A stretch of DNA of 64,000 bases from NCBI GenBank assembly GCA_027422505.1, contig JAPQWV010000028.1, forward strand, positions 4,864,001 to 4,928,000. Direction: 5' to 3'. The notes below the pieces were generated by a model. It was not told the DNA's origin and made no database searches. It saw nothing but the letters and a program-made list of their open reading frames with translations. A program made the position numbers and the translations under genes. Of the stretch, positions 1 through 9,327 are shown in pieces (within the stretch, counting starts at the first letter, position 1; each line of letters begins with the position of its first letter). Source of the stretch: Craterostigma plantagineum. Lineage: Eukaryota; Streptophyta; Magnoliopsida; Lamiales; Linderniaceae.

Positions 1-1400
1 ATTCATTCATGTACCCCTTCGCCTAAAAGCCTGACAGGAGCCGCTCATGTCCGTGCACCCAGGCACCGCGCGACCACTCACCGCCCTCTTCGGCCCCGGG
101 CGTCACATTCTTGGAAACCCTAAAATCGTCCAACGTAACATATACAAATTTAAACTCTTATGTGAACATAATTACTACTTAAACCCTAAATTTCACAACT
201 AACCTAAAATCGAAATCTACCTTAGAAAATATACTAATCCTGAAAAGGGTACACCTTAGTTCGAACTTAAGCCCCTTCCTCCTATCCTTAAGTCACGTAA
301 CATATTAAATATAAAAACTTAAAGTTGATTTACAAAGGGTGGATCGAACTATACCTTATTAGTTGGAATTCTTTTCTTTTGGTTTAAGCTTCATTCCTCA
401 ACTCTCGTTCAACTGTTTTCTTTTCTTAGGGTTTTCTCATTTTTAGGCTTAGTAGTGTTTTCTTTACAGTGATCACTCGTTATATGATAAATTAGAGCTT
501 AGGGATTTGTGAGTGATGGGACAAGTTGATGATTAAGCTCCTATAACACCTTTACCTCTTGTATTAAGAAATCTCTAGGTTGATACTTACTTATTCGATA
601 TCAGCACTACATGGTTCCTGTTGGTCAAATTTTGTTTCTACCTATTTATGGGATTCGGCCGATTGGTTATTCAAATTTTGGCTTACTATTTTCAATTTTT
701 ACTTACTCAATTCGATTGATAGCTTAAGACTTACATGTACTAAAATCGATCGATCCTAACTCTTATATGCTTGAGAAATTGGCCGACTCTAGTACATGTT
801 GATGTTGAAGTTGATTAATACTAATTCCTTCTACCTTGCATTCGCCAAGCTATCTATAATGCCTACATGAATGATGTTTAAATTTCCTCTAAGTCCTTAT
901 CAAGTCATATGAGTCATTCCTGTAAAGTACCTATCATATATAGCATGTAGTCATATAGGCACAATTAATATCGTAAAACATGTATCATGGAGTCACGTAA
1001 GTCATATAAAGTGCATGCATATTTATTGGCCTGCTTACTTACGGGACTCGGGTATTACAGCCACGCACGAATTCGGTCACCTGCCTCCAAGCCTCTAGTC
1101 GATCCGATCTCTTTCATGGCTTTTCTGTTGGGGATCAGCCGATGGACTCTCAAAATCCGTGTTCTACGGGAACGTGCGGAATTTTAAATTTCCAGCGATC
1201 TTGTTTTCTTTGGATTGCTCGAATACAACAAAGATAATATTAACACCCTTAAATCTCAAAGTCATTATCGAAAATGCTTGGCAAGAGGTGTCACACCTGA
1301 TAACGAGCAACAACAATATGCTTGGCAAGAGGTGTCACACCGACCCCGCGCTGTGTCTAATTTAAAATTTCCCTCGGATGGCTAGAGGAGATTACGACCA
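1..1400. other. degraded repeat sequence, no gene
   Basis: AT-rich sequence with only short open frames and no recognisable domain. The word CGGGTATTACA at about 1050-1059 equals the end of the - strand Tekay LTRs further right, but no polypurine tract follows it, so this is at most a worn LTR remnant. I see nothing else that can be named. Confidence 0.4.
1274..1341. repeat. 24-bp direct repeat pair
   Basis: A 24-bp unit at 1274-1297 recurs without change at 1318-1341, an offset of 44 bp. Each copy contains AGGTGTCACACC; in the first copy the inverted pair AGGTGT/ACACCT around a single C is complete. Confidence 0.8.
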
Positions 1401-1487
1401 GGCCTAGCGAGAGAGAAGAAGCTCCGAGCATTTTTTTTCGAATTTTTCTTCTAAAGCTAAAAGTCACTATCGAAAATAACATCTTAA

Positions 1488-1520
<33 letters not shown>

Positions 1521-1538
1521 ATATATATATATATAATA
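1488..1538. repeat. compound (GT)n-(TA)n microsatellite
   Basis: About ten GT units run into an interrupted TA tract. It is a simple sequence repeat in non-coding DNA. Confidence 0.9.
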
Positions 1539-2317
1539 TTTCAGTATTTTGTTTAAACTAAGTGCTTGATAATTATCTCTTTGAGATATTCTCTCCTTTT
1601 AAAACTTAAAAATGAAATCTTTTCAAATATACGAAAGATATTAGGGGTAACTTAAAAAAAACCCCCCCTAAACTATCTATGAACTAACTCCCTATTCCCA
1701 TTTAAAAATCATCAAACTCCCTATTTCAAAACAATCTTACGCCTCACTACCCAATTGACGAAAATGACAACTTTGCCCCTCATTTATTAATTTTTTTAAA
1801 TCTTTTCTTCTCCAAACCATCAAGTGAAAACACACGTTCATGTCTCTTTCTCCAAAACCCCCAATTTTCATTCCCAATCGAGATTGCTCTTGTCATTCGG
1901 AATGAAGCTTTCTCGGTCGAGCAAACTAATGGCGATAGATTTCTATAGAGAATCTAGGAACAAGCAGATGAAATCGGACGACGAATTCTTGCGTGGTCCA
2001 AGGAAAACAAAGGTATGCTTCCACGATTTCATCTATATGGAATCTCTTAATGTCATAATAGCTCTTATAGTCATGATTTAATTCATGAATTAGTCCACTG
2101 TGAGTTTATTGCAATATATATTAATATAATATTGTATATAATTTGTGTCTGTGTTGCAGGTGAACTAAATGGCTAGAATGAAGAGAAAAAAGCAGCACTT
2201 CCGTCTTCAGCTCCTGCCCGTGCCGAAAAGGCTCTGGCTTACATAATCCATCGTGAGTTTCTCGGTCCAGGTAAGTTTTTCGTTGTTTTTTTCACTGTGG
2301 GTTACCCGTGGCGCTTC

Positions 2318-2373
2318 TTGAGCTCGAGCAAACGGAGTTGAGCTCGAGCGAATGTAGTTGAGCTAGAGAATAC
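2318..2373. repeat. 20-bp tandem repeat, about 2.8 copies
   Basis: Units start at 2318, 2338 and 2358, each beginning TTGAGCT and, in the first two, continuing CGAGC. The third copy is shortened and diverged. Confidence 0.7.
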
Positions 2374-3356
2374 TTTGATGAGGTGTACAATGAACGTTTG
2401 TGGCAGCAGCATTTACTTAAACTGGGTGTCGAGCTGTAAAAGTTTAGGTTTCCTCCACTTTTATACCGTTAGCATACTGTGGGTGTCGAGGGAGGTTAGT
2501 ATTTGGTTAAAATTTGGCTAATTTATTGGTTAAAGCAATTTACGCAGTACGAAAGTATGTTGATTTTACAGTACTCACATTTCTTGAGGTTTATTTTGAA
2601 GCTTTCCAGTAGTACCATATAGTAATCCTTTGTCGTTCTAATTTTAACAGGTCCTATTATACGAAGCTATGTTGTGGGGCAGAGAGGTGGGACCAAAAGG
2701 CTTATAAAGGCAAAGAAGGTACTATTCGTGAACTTTATTGCTTAGAGAATGACACTTTTGACCAATTACGGTGGTATTATTGCCGATTGATTATTTCATA
2801 TTCTTTGTCGATATGTTGTCGATGGGTTATGACACATTCTTTTGTCGATATGTTTTGGATTATAATGTTGGTTGATGAATGATATTAATACCGTCAATAT
2901 GTTTGATAGTAATACATATTTGGCGGATGAATGATATTAATACTGTGATGATCTCGTGTTATTGTTCGTGTTCTAGAAAAAATGTTTTGGATTGTGTTTG
3001 TTGGTGGATTTTTATATTAATGCTAGAAGGTATTTTTTGTTCAAATTTTTACCATGATACCACAAGACAGTAATTTTGGTACTCCAACTACTCAAACACA
3101 CGTTATCTGATGTTCAAGCGTTAAAACATGTAATTATATTGTACAACAAAGTAATAATAGGTACTATATAAATACAAGCATACTACAAACATCTATATAT
3201 TGGCAGTATAGTTTATTGTAAGTTCTCAGGCCTTATTTGCACAAGAATCTACGTGTTTTCGATAATGCAACACATTGTGCGACGATATACTAGAAGTAAC
3301 CTACGCATGGCACTGCAATGGAATATGGTTTGGTACTACAAACATCTATATATTAG

Positions 3357-3492
3357 TACTACAATCGGAGCCGAGTCGTTGTTCCCAAATCTGACTTTGC
3401 CGTTTGGTCGGTCTTGGTAGTTGCTCAGCAGCTCTTGATTTCCCGTCCTATGTGTGGAGCAACCAGAGTCGAGGTACCACACAGGATGGATC
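3357..3492 (-). pseudogene. copia aspartic protease fragment
   Basis: The reverse strand translates to a short segment containing WYLDSGCSTH followed by RTG and, later, VRFGNND. This is the classic copia protease active site (catalytic Asp in D-S-G) with its downstream FGN motif. The enzyme cleaves the Gag-Pol polyprotein in virus-like particles. The catalytic Asp is intact, but no open frame links the piece to Gag or integrase, so it is a remnant. Confidence 0.85.
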
Positions 3493-3962
3493 TGCAAAAT
3501 CTAATTAGAGAGCTTTATTTAGGTACCCACTTGTAAATGGGTCCTATCATATTAGCAGATTTAGATGTTGGTTCAGATATGATTCCTAACTTAGTGCTAG
3601 TAGGAGCTTTAACAACCCAAGTCAATCTCGAAGAAGTTGAATTGAGTTAGCCCTTTGTAGAAGACTTGGCCTTTTCGTCTTTCGTCTTTTTAGGCGGGGA
3701 TTTAGGAACCCATTTAGGTTGAATCTGGCAGGGAAGATTAATTTCAGCACGGACAAATGCTTTGGTAGGCTTGATCGAGGAAAAATCTTTTCTTTGGATA
3801 GTCTCCTAAGGTGCTTGGGAGATTCAATCTTTACGGGATACCTTAGGCGAGAACAAGCATGAATAGCGCCATATGCTTTCTTAATGGCTGGATCTTGTTT
3901 CCTACGAGTCTTCCTAGAGGCATTTGCTTTAGAATGATTATATTTTATTGTTGATGTAGAGC

Positions 3963-4570
3963 CTATTTCGAGTTAGTGCTTCTAAAAAAAGTGGTAGAGT
4001 GAGGGGAACATTTGGAAGCAATTATTTGAAGAGAAGAAACGGCTCTTTTATTTCTACGAGTGTCTTTTATTTGTACAGAAGGAGATATATTCTTAGAAGC
4101 ATTCAACTCTACGGACTCCTTCTCTATTTTTAAACTAGATACTCTCGCCTTCGACTCTAATGCTGGTCCTACGCTCCCTGTATACACAGGTGAAACGGGA
4201 TTAGAGTTAGAATTTTTCAAAATATTACTTTTACGTTTCTGATCTTTTGAAGGCACTTTCTCTTTCTTCACGCTTTTAGAATGATCTTATTAGTTGAGGG
4301 AGTTGCATGAGGAATAGGTTGTGAGATGGAGGAAGCTTTGAGAGTTTCCATCTCCTTTGTGAACATTTTCTTTCCAGTTTCAAAATTCTCTCTTTCTTTT
4401 TCTAAAGAAGCCCTTAACTCCTCTATTTTCCTAACAACTGGGGGTATATAGAGACAATTTTCAAAATGATGAATATGCACTTCCTCCGATTTAGAACGAT
4501 TTTCGGGATGATAAATTGACCTAAAGCTCCAACCCTTTGGAAGTTCTCTAGTTTTGTCACTTTGATTCAA
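3963..4570 (-). pseudogene. copia C1 spacer between Gag and protease
   Basis: Two overlapping short frames (3963-4271 and 4268-4570) on the - strand are rich in Lys, Ser and Asn and include a coiled-coil-like stretch of charged residues. They lie between the Gag coiled coil and the protease, where this copia family carries low-complexity linker. No catalytic motif is visible. The frame change between them suggests decay. Confidence 0.45.
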
Positions 4571-4899
4571 TTCAGTGTAGGAAAAGGGAATTTCAGCCTT
4601 AGTCTTGGATTTCTCTTAGCTTCTTCTAACGCGTTAATTTCTTTTGCATTAGAAAAACCATAAGAGATGCTAGTCCGAGACCCATGTACTTGACATCATA
4701 AAGTTGTTTGCAGTCAACTTTCTTCAAGTGTCGTGGATTCTCGAAGCCTACCCAAACTTATAATCATAAAATTCTATGTCCTTGGGCTGATTCAAAAATA
4801 TAGTCTGATCAGTTTGATCCCTTTTTACAAGAAGATCTTCTAATTTCTTAATCTTAGTATATAGCTTCTTACGTTCGGCATCTAAGTTAGTATAGTTAA

Positions 4900-5670
4900 T
4901 TAGAGTAGTGCTCTTTTCGGCTTGACAGGTATTAGACTCTTCCCTAATTCACTAATCCTAGAATTGGATTTTTCTAATTCAACCTCTAGACTAGTGACCT
5001 TTTTAGTTGCTGCTTCAAGTCTACTTTTGACAAGGCTCTTCTCATCTAAGTTCCTTAGTAGACAATTGTGGTTATTGTCTAACCTGTCTTCTAGCTCCTT
5101 AATTACCGAACTATGCTTTTCTAATGAGATATGATTAGTCTCATATGATTGGAGTCTCTTAGTTAATTCGTCTATTTTGAAACTAGAGCTCCTAATGTTT
5201 TCTTCGAGACTAGCTATGGTTTCCTTAGACTTAAGAAGCTTTTTCTTTATGTTCATACTTCGTTTCTGATCAAGTACCATGTTAGCAAATTTGGAATTTA
5301 ATTCAGCTAACAGGTCAGAATGTGTAATGTCAGAGAGTTCTACCTCCTCGGATGTAGCGGATGCATTATCGTTGTCCTCCTTCGTGGGAGTTCTATCTTC
5401 CTCATCATCGTCGAGGCGCGCCATTAGAGCGAGATTTTCAGCGTCAGAAGCTGAGTTGTCCTCTAGCCAGTGGTCCTGTTCCGCCAGTCGAGCTACTCCA
5501 GCTTCCTTCTGTTTTGTAAGTTGAAGCTTCCTGGAGTAGTAGTTAGCATTCTTCTTTGGAAGGGTACACTCTCTAGCAAAGTGACCAGTTTTCCCACGGT
5601 TGAAGCATTTAAGTGGGTCTTTAGATGTTGTGGCTTCTGAGGACTCAGTTGGTTTCTCTTTGTTCTTCAA
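4900..5670 (-). pseudogene. copia C1 Gag C-terminal part: zinc knuckle plus coiled coil
   Basis: This 256-codon frame starts with a nucleocapsid-type zinc knuckle at about residues 23-36 in which the second Cys is replaced (CFNRGKTGHFAREC instead of CxxC), so metal binding is probably lost. An acidic stretch follows (about 70-115), then a long heptad-like region (about 120-245) rich in Leu, Glu, Lys and Ser that should form a coiled coil. The closest relative in the window is the C2 frame at 44443-44769, which shares QLTKQKEAGVA and DHWLED. It would have served as RNA-binding Gag of a copia particle. The N-terminal Gag domain is not contiguous here. Confidence 0.75.
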
Positions 5671-6367
5671 GCTTGTAGTCGAAGACGATTAGCAGAAGAT
5701 GATGACTTCTTCTTGAAGTATTGCTTCGTCATCATCTTGGCAATTAAGGCCAACTGTTTCCCAAATTCTCTGACTTCATGAGGAAATTCTGAATTCGATG
5801 GTTCCTCATCCTCTGAAGAGCTGGGAAGCTTAACATGCATTTCCTAGCGTGAGTGAGAGCTCCTCTTCTCTGAAACTAAGGCTATGGAGTCTTCGGCCTG
5901 TTTGCCCTTTTGCTCTTTTTGTATCTCGCAGATGTTTTCTTCATGTTGAGCGAGGTTGTCAAAAACAGCATAAATATCTTGGCAATATCCCAACGCATTA
6001 TATACCGATACTTCGCCTTGCTTCTTTTTATCATTCAGAAAATTCCTAAATTCTATCTCAAATTTTTCGGCACAATTAACCGTTCCTTAACTTTCCATAC
6101 GACTCCATATCTGCTGGCCTGATATAACTTCAAATCCTATAACAAAATCCTGCCTCGATTATTCTCCATTTATTTCTATAGTCAACCATATTGGAAAGTA
6201 TCATGAGTCAAGTGATTAAATAGCACTTCACATTTGCCTATAGACCAATTTCCTTATTCCAACTCTAAAATTACTTTTCTCTCTGATCTTTATAAACCTC
6301 AGGCATGTAAGTATTATTTTAAGAAATCCTCTTAAATCAACATGAGTTATACTATACTATCCGAAAC
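5671..6367. other. C1 Gag remnant, then unassigned flank of G1
   Basis: 5671-5985 still aligns by eye with C2 gag (for example, text around 5940-5978 matches 45070-45100), but the frame is broken. From about 5986 to 6367 the sequence no longer matches gag, and I cannot assign it. It may belong to an older gypsy element whose other part is at 17397-17985. Confidence 0.45.
6363..6367. repeat. target-site duplication of G1 (left)
   Basis: GAAAC directly precedes the left LTR at 6368 and is repeated at 17392-17396 directly after the right LTR. Five bases is the usual staggered-cut size for gypsy integrase. Confidence 0.92.
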
Positions 6368-6832
6368 TGGGGCGACCCTACTTTTCTAATTAAGGTTAGT
6401 GGCGGATTTTCGCAACGTAAGCCGCGGAAGACCCGTCTAACAAAAACTTTTTCCTAAAATATAATATAATATTATTTTACATAGTAGTATCTGTACAACG
6501 GCGTAGCCCCAAAAAGTCAAAAGAACAAAAATCCCTATTATCGCTCCACAGGTCTTCATCCATGTACCGCCCTGCCCTCAAAAGTCCGTGGAGCACCGCC
6601 ACCAGCCGCCTCAGTCTTGACGCGCGTCGGCGCCAGACTCGGTACCTACAACACGTAAACACTGAGCGATTTGCCCAGTAGGTGAATAAAATGCATGTAT
6701 GCACGTGGGCGCTCATTCCCAATCCCAATATCTCACATGTAATGTTCACTCTTTCTTTTCCCGTAATCCTGTCTCAAATCACACAACACAGGGCCCTAGG
6801 TCAGACTCGACACCTCGCGCGCCTATAACATA

Positions 6833-7036
6833 ACGGAAGCTTACACTAGCAGCGTTTTGACGTTCACGCAACTGCCCTACTAGGTCGCTCTTCCGTAAGC
6901 GGTTGCCGACATTGACAGCGTTTTGACGTTCACGCAACTGCCCTGTCAATGTCCCTCCGCTGAAAATAATAAAATCACGACGGTTTTGCACCTCGGGACG
7001 TTCACGCCCGAGTAGACAGATCGATCACGCCTGTCT
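6833..7036 (-). other. four-hairpin module in G1 3' LTR
   Basis: Four inverted repeats follow each other. Arms: 6846-6852/6877-6883 (CTAGCAG/CTACTAG, a U-G pair in sense RNA), enclosed by 6833-6839/6890-6896 (ACGGAAG/CTTCCGT); 6910-6918/6943-6951 (CATTGACAG/CTGTCAATG), enclosed by AGCGG/CCGCT at 6898-6902/6957-6961; 6992-6997/7007-7012 (CTCGGG/CCCGAG); 7014-7019/7031-7036 (AGACAG/CTGTCT). The first two have an identical 24-nt loop. All four loops contain a variant of GWTCACG (sense CGTGAWC). The module recurs in G2 and G4 with different stems. Confidence 0.8.
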
Positions 7037-7559
7037 GCCGTCAGGTGTCATACGAGTACCAACCTCGACTCCTCAACGAGTCAACAACAAAAATCACAAA
7101 CATCTCATTCTACCCCGCTCGACGATATCTCAAGTTAACCGTCTCAATACGGTGTACATATCTCACCCCAATGATATGATATGCATATGTCATGCATATA
7201 AACGTGATAACGGATAAAACGTATTTTCATGTAAGACGTACGAGAAATAGGTAAGGCACATAAATCACGTAAATCACATAATCACATGAAAACACATAAT
7301 TTGTGTTTACGTATTGTAGATGGATAATCCACCTACCTGTCCTCCCGCTATCGCTAAACAAGCGGTCTGATGGAATCCTTATAAGTTGATTCTCTGAATA
7401 CATAAATATTACCATATCAGTATATTTGCTAAACTACATAAGTTCTCAAGTTCCTAACCCTAATTATAGAAAACCCTAAAATTTATGAAAACCTAAAAAT
7501 AATGATATTTCTAAAAATAAATAAACCCTAGATACAGCGAAAATTCTAAAATATCGAAA

Positions 7560-8290
7560 CTTTGTTAATTAAAACACAATGTCGAAATCTCACAAATGTC
7601 GACATCTTATCCCTCAAAATGTCGAGACATAAAAATGTCGAGATCTATTCCTGCCAAAATGTCGAATACAAATGTCGAGCTATTTGCTATTACTTCTCAA
7701 GACTTAATAAAAGTCGAGACCTTCTAACTATAAATGTCGAGCTATCTAATAAAATGTCGAGCTCTTTTATACAACAAATGTCGAGATCCTTCATATATAA
7801 GCTTGTCGAGACCTATATGAAGATGTCGAATTGTTCCTGAAAAAGTCGAACTCTCATTGAATCACCTAAACTTTATAATAATAAATTATTCGTTGGGAGG
7901 AGTTTATTAGTGGGGTTAAATGTCGAAGAGGTTCATAGAAGATGTCGAGACCTTAACAAAATGTCGAGATCTCTTATAGTTAAGAAAGAACAAATATCGA
8001 AATCATTACTTCTTGAAAATATCGAAACATTTGTAAAATGTCGAGACATCTAAAACAAATATAAATGTCGAGATTCCAAACCACATTAATATCCTAAAAA
8101 TATCGAGACCCTAAAGAAGTCGAGACCCCTTGAAATGTCGAGACCAATTAAATGTCGAGATTTCTGTCTGTATACTCAACCTCGAACTCTAACAAAATGT
8201 CGATATATTACTATGTAAATTTGTCGAAGTCTTATAACATTCATCTCGACATCTATCTATTTACCATCTCGACATCTAATCCTCGTGAAG
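7560..8290 (-). repeat. TCGA-word array in G1 3' LTR
   Basis: The word ATGTCGAGA and close variants (ATGTCGAAA, ATATCGAGA, AAGTCGAGAC) occur about 25 times on the + strand with irregular gaps of roughly 15-40 bp. Two copies are inverted, near 8244 and 8268. In element sense the word is TCTCGACAT. The intervening sequence is not itself repeated. Confidence 0.8.
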
Positions 8291-9291
8291 CACCTATTGA
8301 AATTCATCCCACCCTTAATATTTCATGTACAAGAGTCACTAGCACTCCTAGTTATACAAACCCACATGCTCAGTACTGTGCTTTTAGGGTTTTCTACCCA
8401 TGATAAATTTCGAAGTCTTACGATAGGGTCACTTAAATTTTGCAAATAGTATATTCCGAAATTAATTTCCTTAAAACTTAAGTTATCTTCGAGATCATTA
8501 AATTTATCTAACCTTAATTCGAGTTAATCCAAGCCAATTCCTTCGAAAATCAGTAAAGTCCCTCGAAAATCATAAATATGTAAAAATCAAAATTTATATT
8601 TTTATTCTACTATGATACCTTCGAAATCCATGATATCTCCCGAAAATAGTACTGCCTAAAATTAATAAGTCCACCAAGATTACCATGTGTTCAAGATTCA
8701 TCAAGGTCTAAACGTTAGTACCTAAGGACTCATGAACACAAATCGAAATTCTAGGGTTTCCTAATCATGGTAAATTTCGAAAGCTCCTACTGTTAAGCAT
8801 GAAATCAGTTAGAGACATATAACATCGAAACTTTTATTAATTATACTAAGCATAAAAGATATACCTTACTTCCTATTTCGTGATTAAATTTCGTTGGTGA
8901 TGAGCTTGCCAAGATTTTCTCTATTCTTCGTTGATTATGACCTTATTTAGACTTTTCTCTCTTCTTTTTCTTTAGCTCAAATGTTCTTCCTTTCCCTTTT
9001 TACGTTCATTCCTCTACTAGCCTACTAATGATTACTATTAGGATTGATAGTACCAAGGTGATAAGTCTCTTACGTAAAAACCCCTTGAGCTAAGTAATCC
9101 ATTCTTTTCTTTTAATTGATACATTCGATCCTCTTCATTTGGGCCTATGCAAAACTATTTGGGCTGATTTTTAAGTTGAGTTTGGGATAAAAATTCCTTT
9201 ACTTGGTCCATTCGAATATTACCTTCATGGAATTGATTGTCAAAATACTAATTACGTTCTAATTCCCGTATTAAAATTTACGGGTATTACA

Positions 9292-9327
9292 TCCTCCTCC
9301 CCTTAAAGAAATTTCGTCCCCGAAATT
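9292..9327 (-). other. G1 polypurine tract with adjoining hairpin
   Basis: On the - strand AAGGGGAGGAGGA directly precedes the 3' LTR and should prime plus-strand DNA synthesis. Just upstream lies the inverted repeat AATTTCG/CGAAATT (9310-9316/9321-9327) with a 4-nt loop; it overlaps the gag-pol stop codon. The same arrangement is kept in G2 and G3. Confidence 0.88.

Larger units (their letters stand above)
1401..3300. other. non-coding stretch, no gene recognised
   Basis: Apart from the microsatellite and a short tandem repeat I see no supportable gene. Part of the text near 1650-1800 (C-rich runs followed by CTAAACTAT) looks like the ends of common plant repeats. An 85-codon frame at 1824-2081 has no domain I recognise and is not called. 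A possible acceptor-like TTGCAG occurs near 2153, without a supporting exon structure. Confidence 0.4.
3300..5985 (-). mobile_element. Ty1/copia fragment C1 (gag C-terminus to protease)
   Basis: Read on the - strand this holds, in order, a Gag zinc knuckle, a long coiled-coil Gag tail, a lysine/serine-rich spacer and a copia protease motif. It is the same family as C2 at 43808-46911: both share the context of CxxxGKxGHFAREC and a phrase DHWLED. Integrase, RT and both LTRs are missing. The Gag N-terminus, or that of a sister copy, lies at 17986-18425, beyond the Tekay element G1 and other debris. Confidence 0.8.
6368..9291 (-). repeat. G1 3' LTR (2924 bp)
   Basis: It starts TGGGGCGACC and ends CGGGTATTACA on the + strand; in element sense it runs from 9291 down to 6368. 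It contains, in sense order, AT-rich U3, the TCGA-word array (8290-7560), a structured hairpin module (7036-6833) and a short tail. It lacks the two SINEs found in the partner LTR, so it shows the state before those insertions. Confidence 0.95.

Noticed and set aside
1824..2081. host gene exon
   Set aside because: 85 codons with no domain, no clear splice partners and surrounding repeat-like sequence.
6477..6991. coding frames in the G1 LTR (also 14084-14598)
   Set aside because: They are present identically in both LTRs, lie over the hairpin region and have no domain; accidental frames.
7560..8290. CRISPR-like array of short repeats
   Set aside because: Words are only about 9 bp, variable, irregularly spaced and lie in a plant LTR; there are no uniform spacers.
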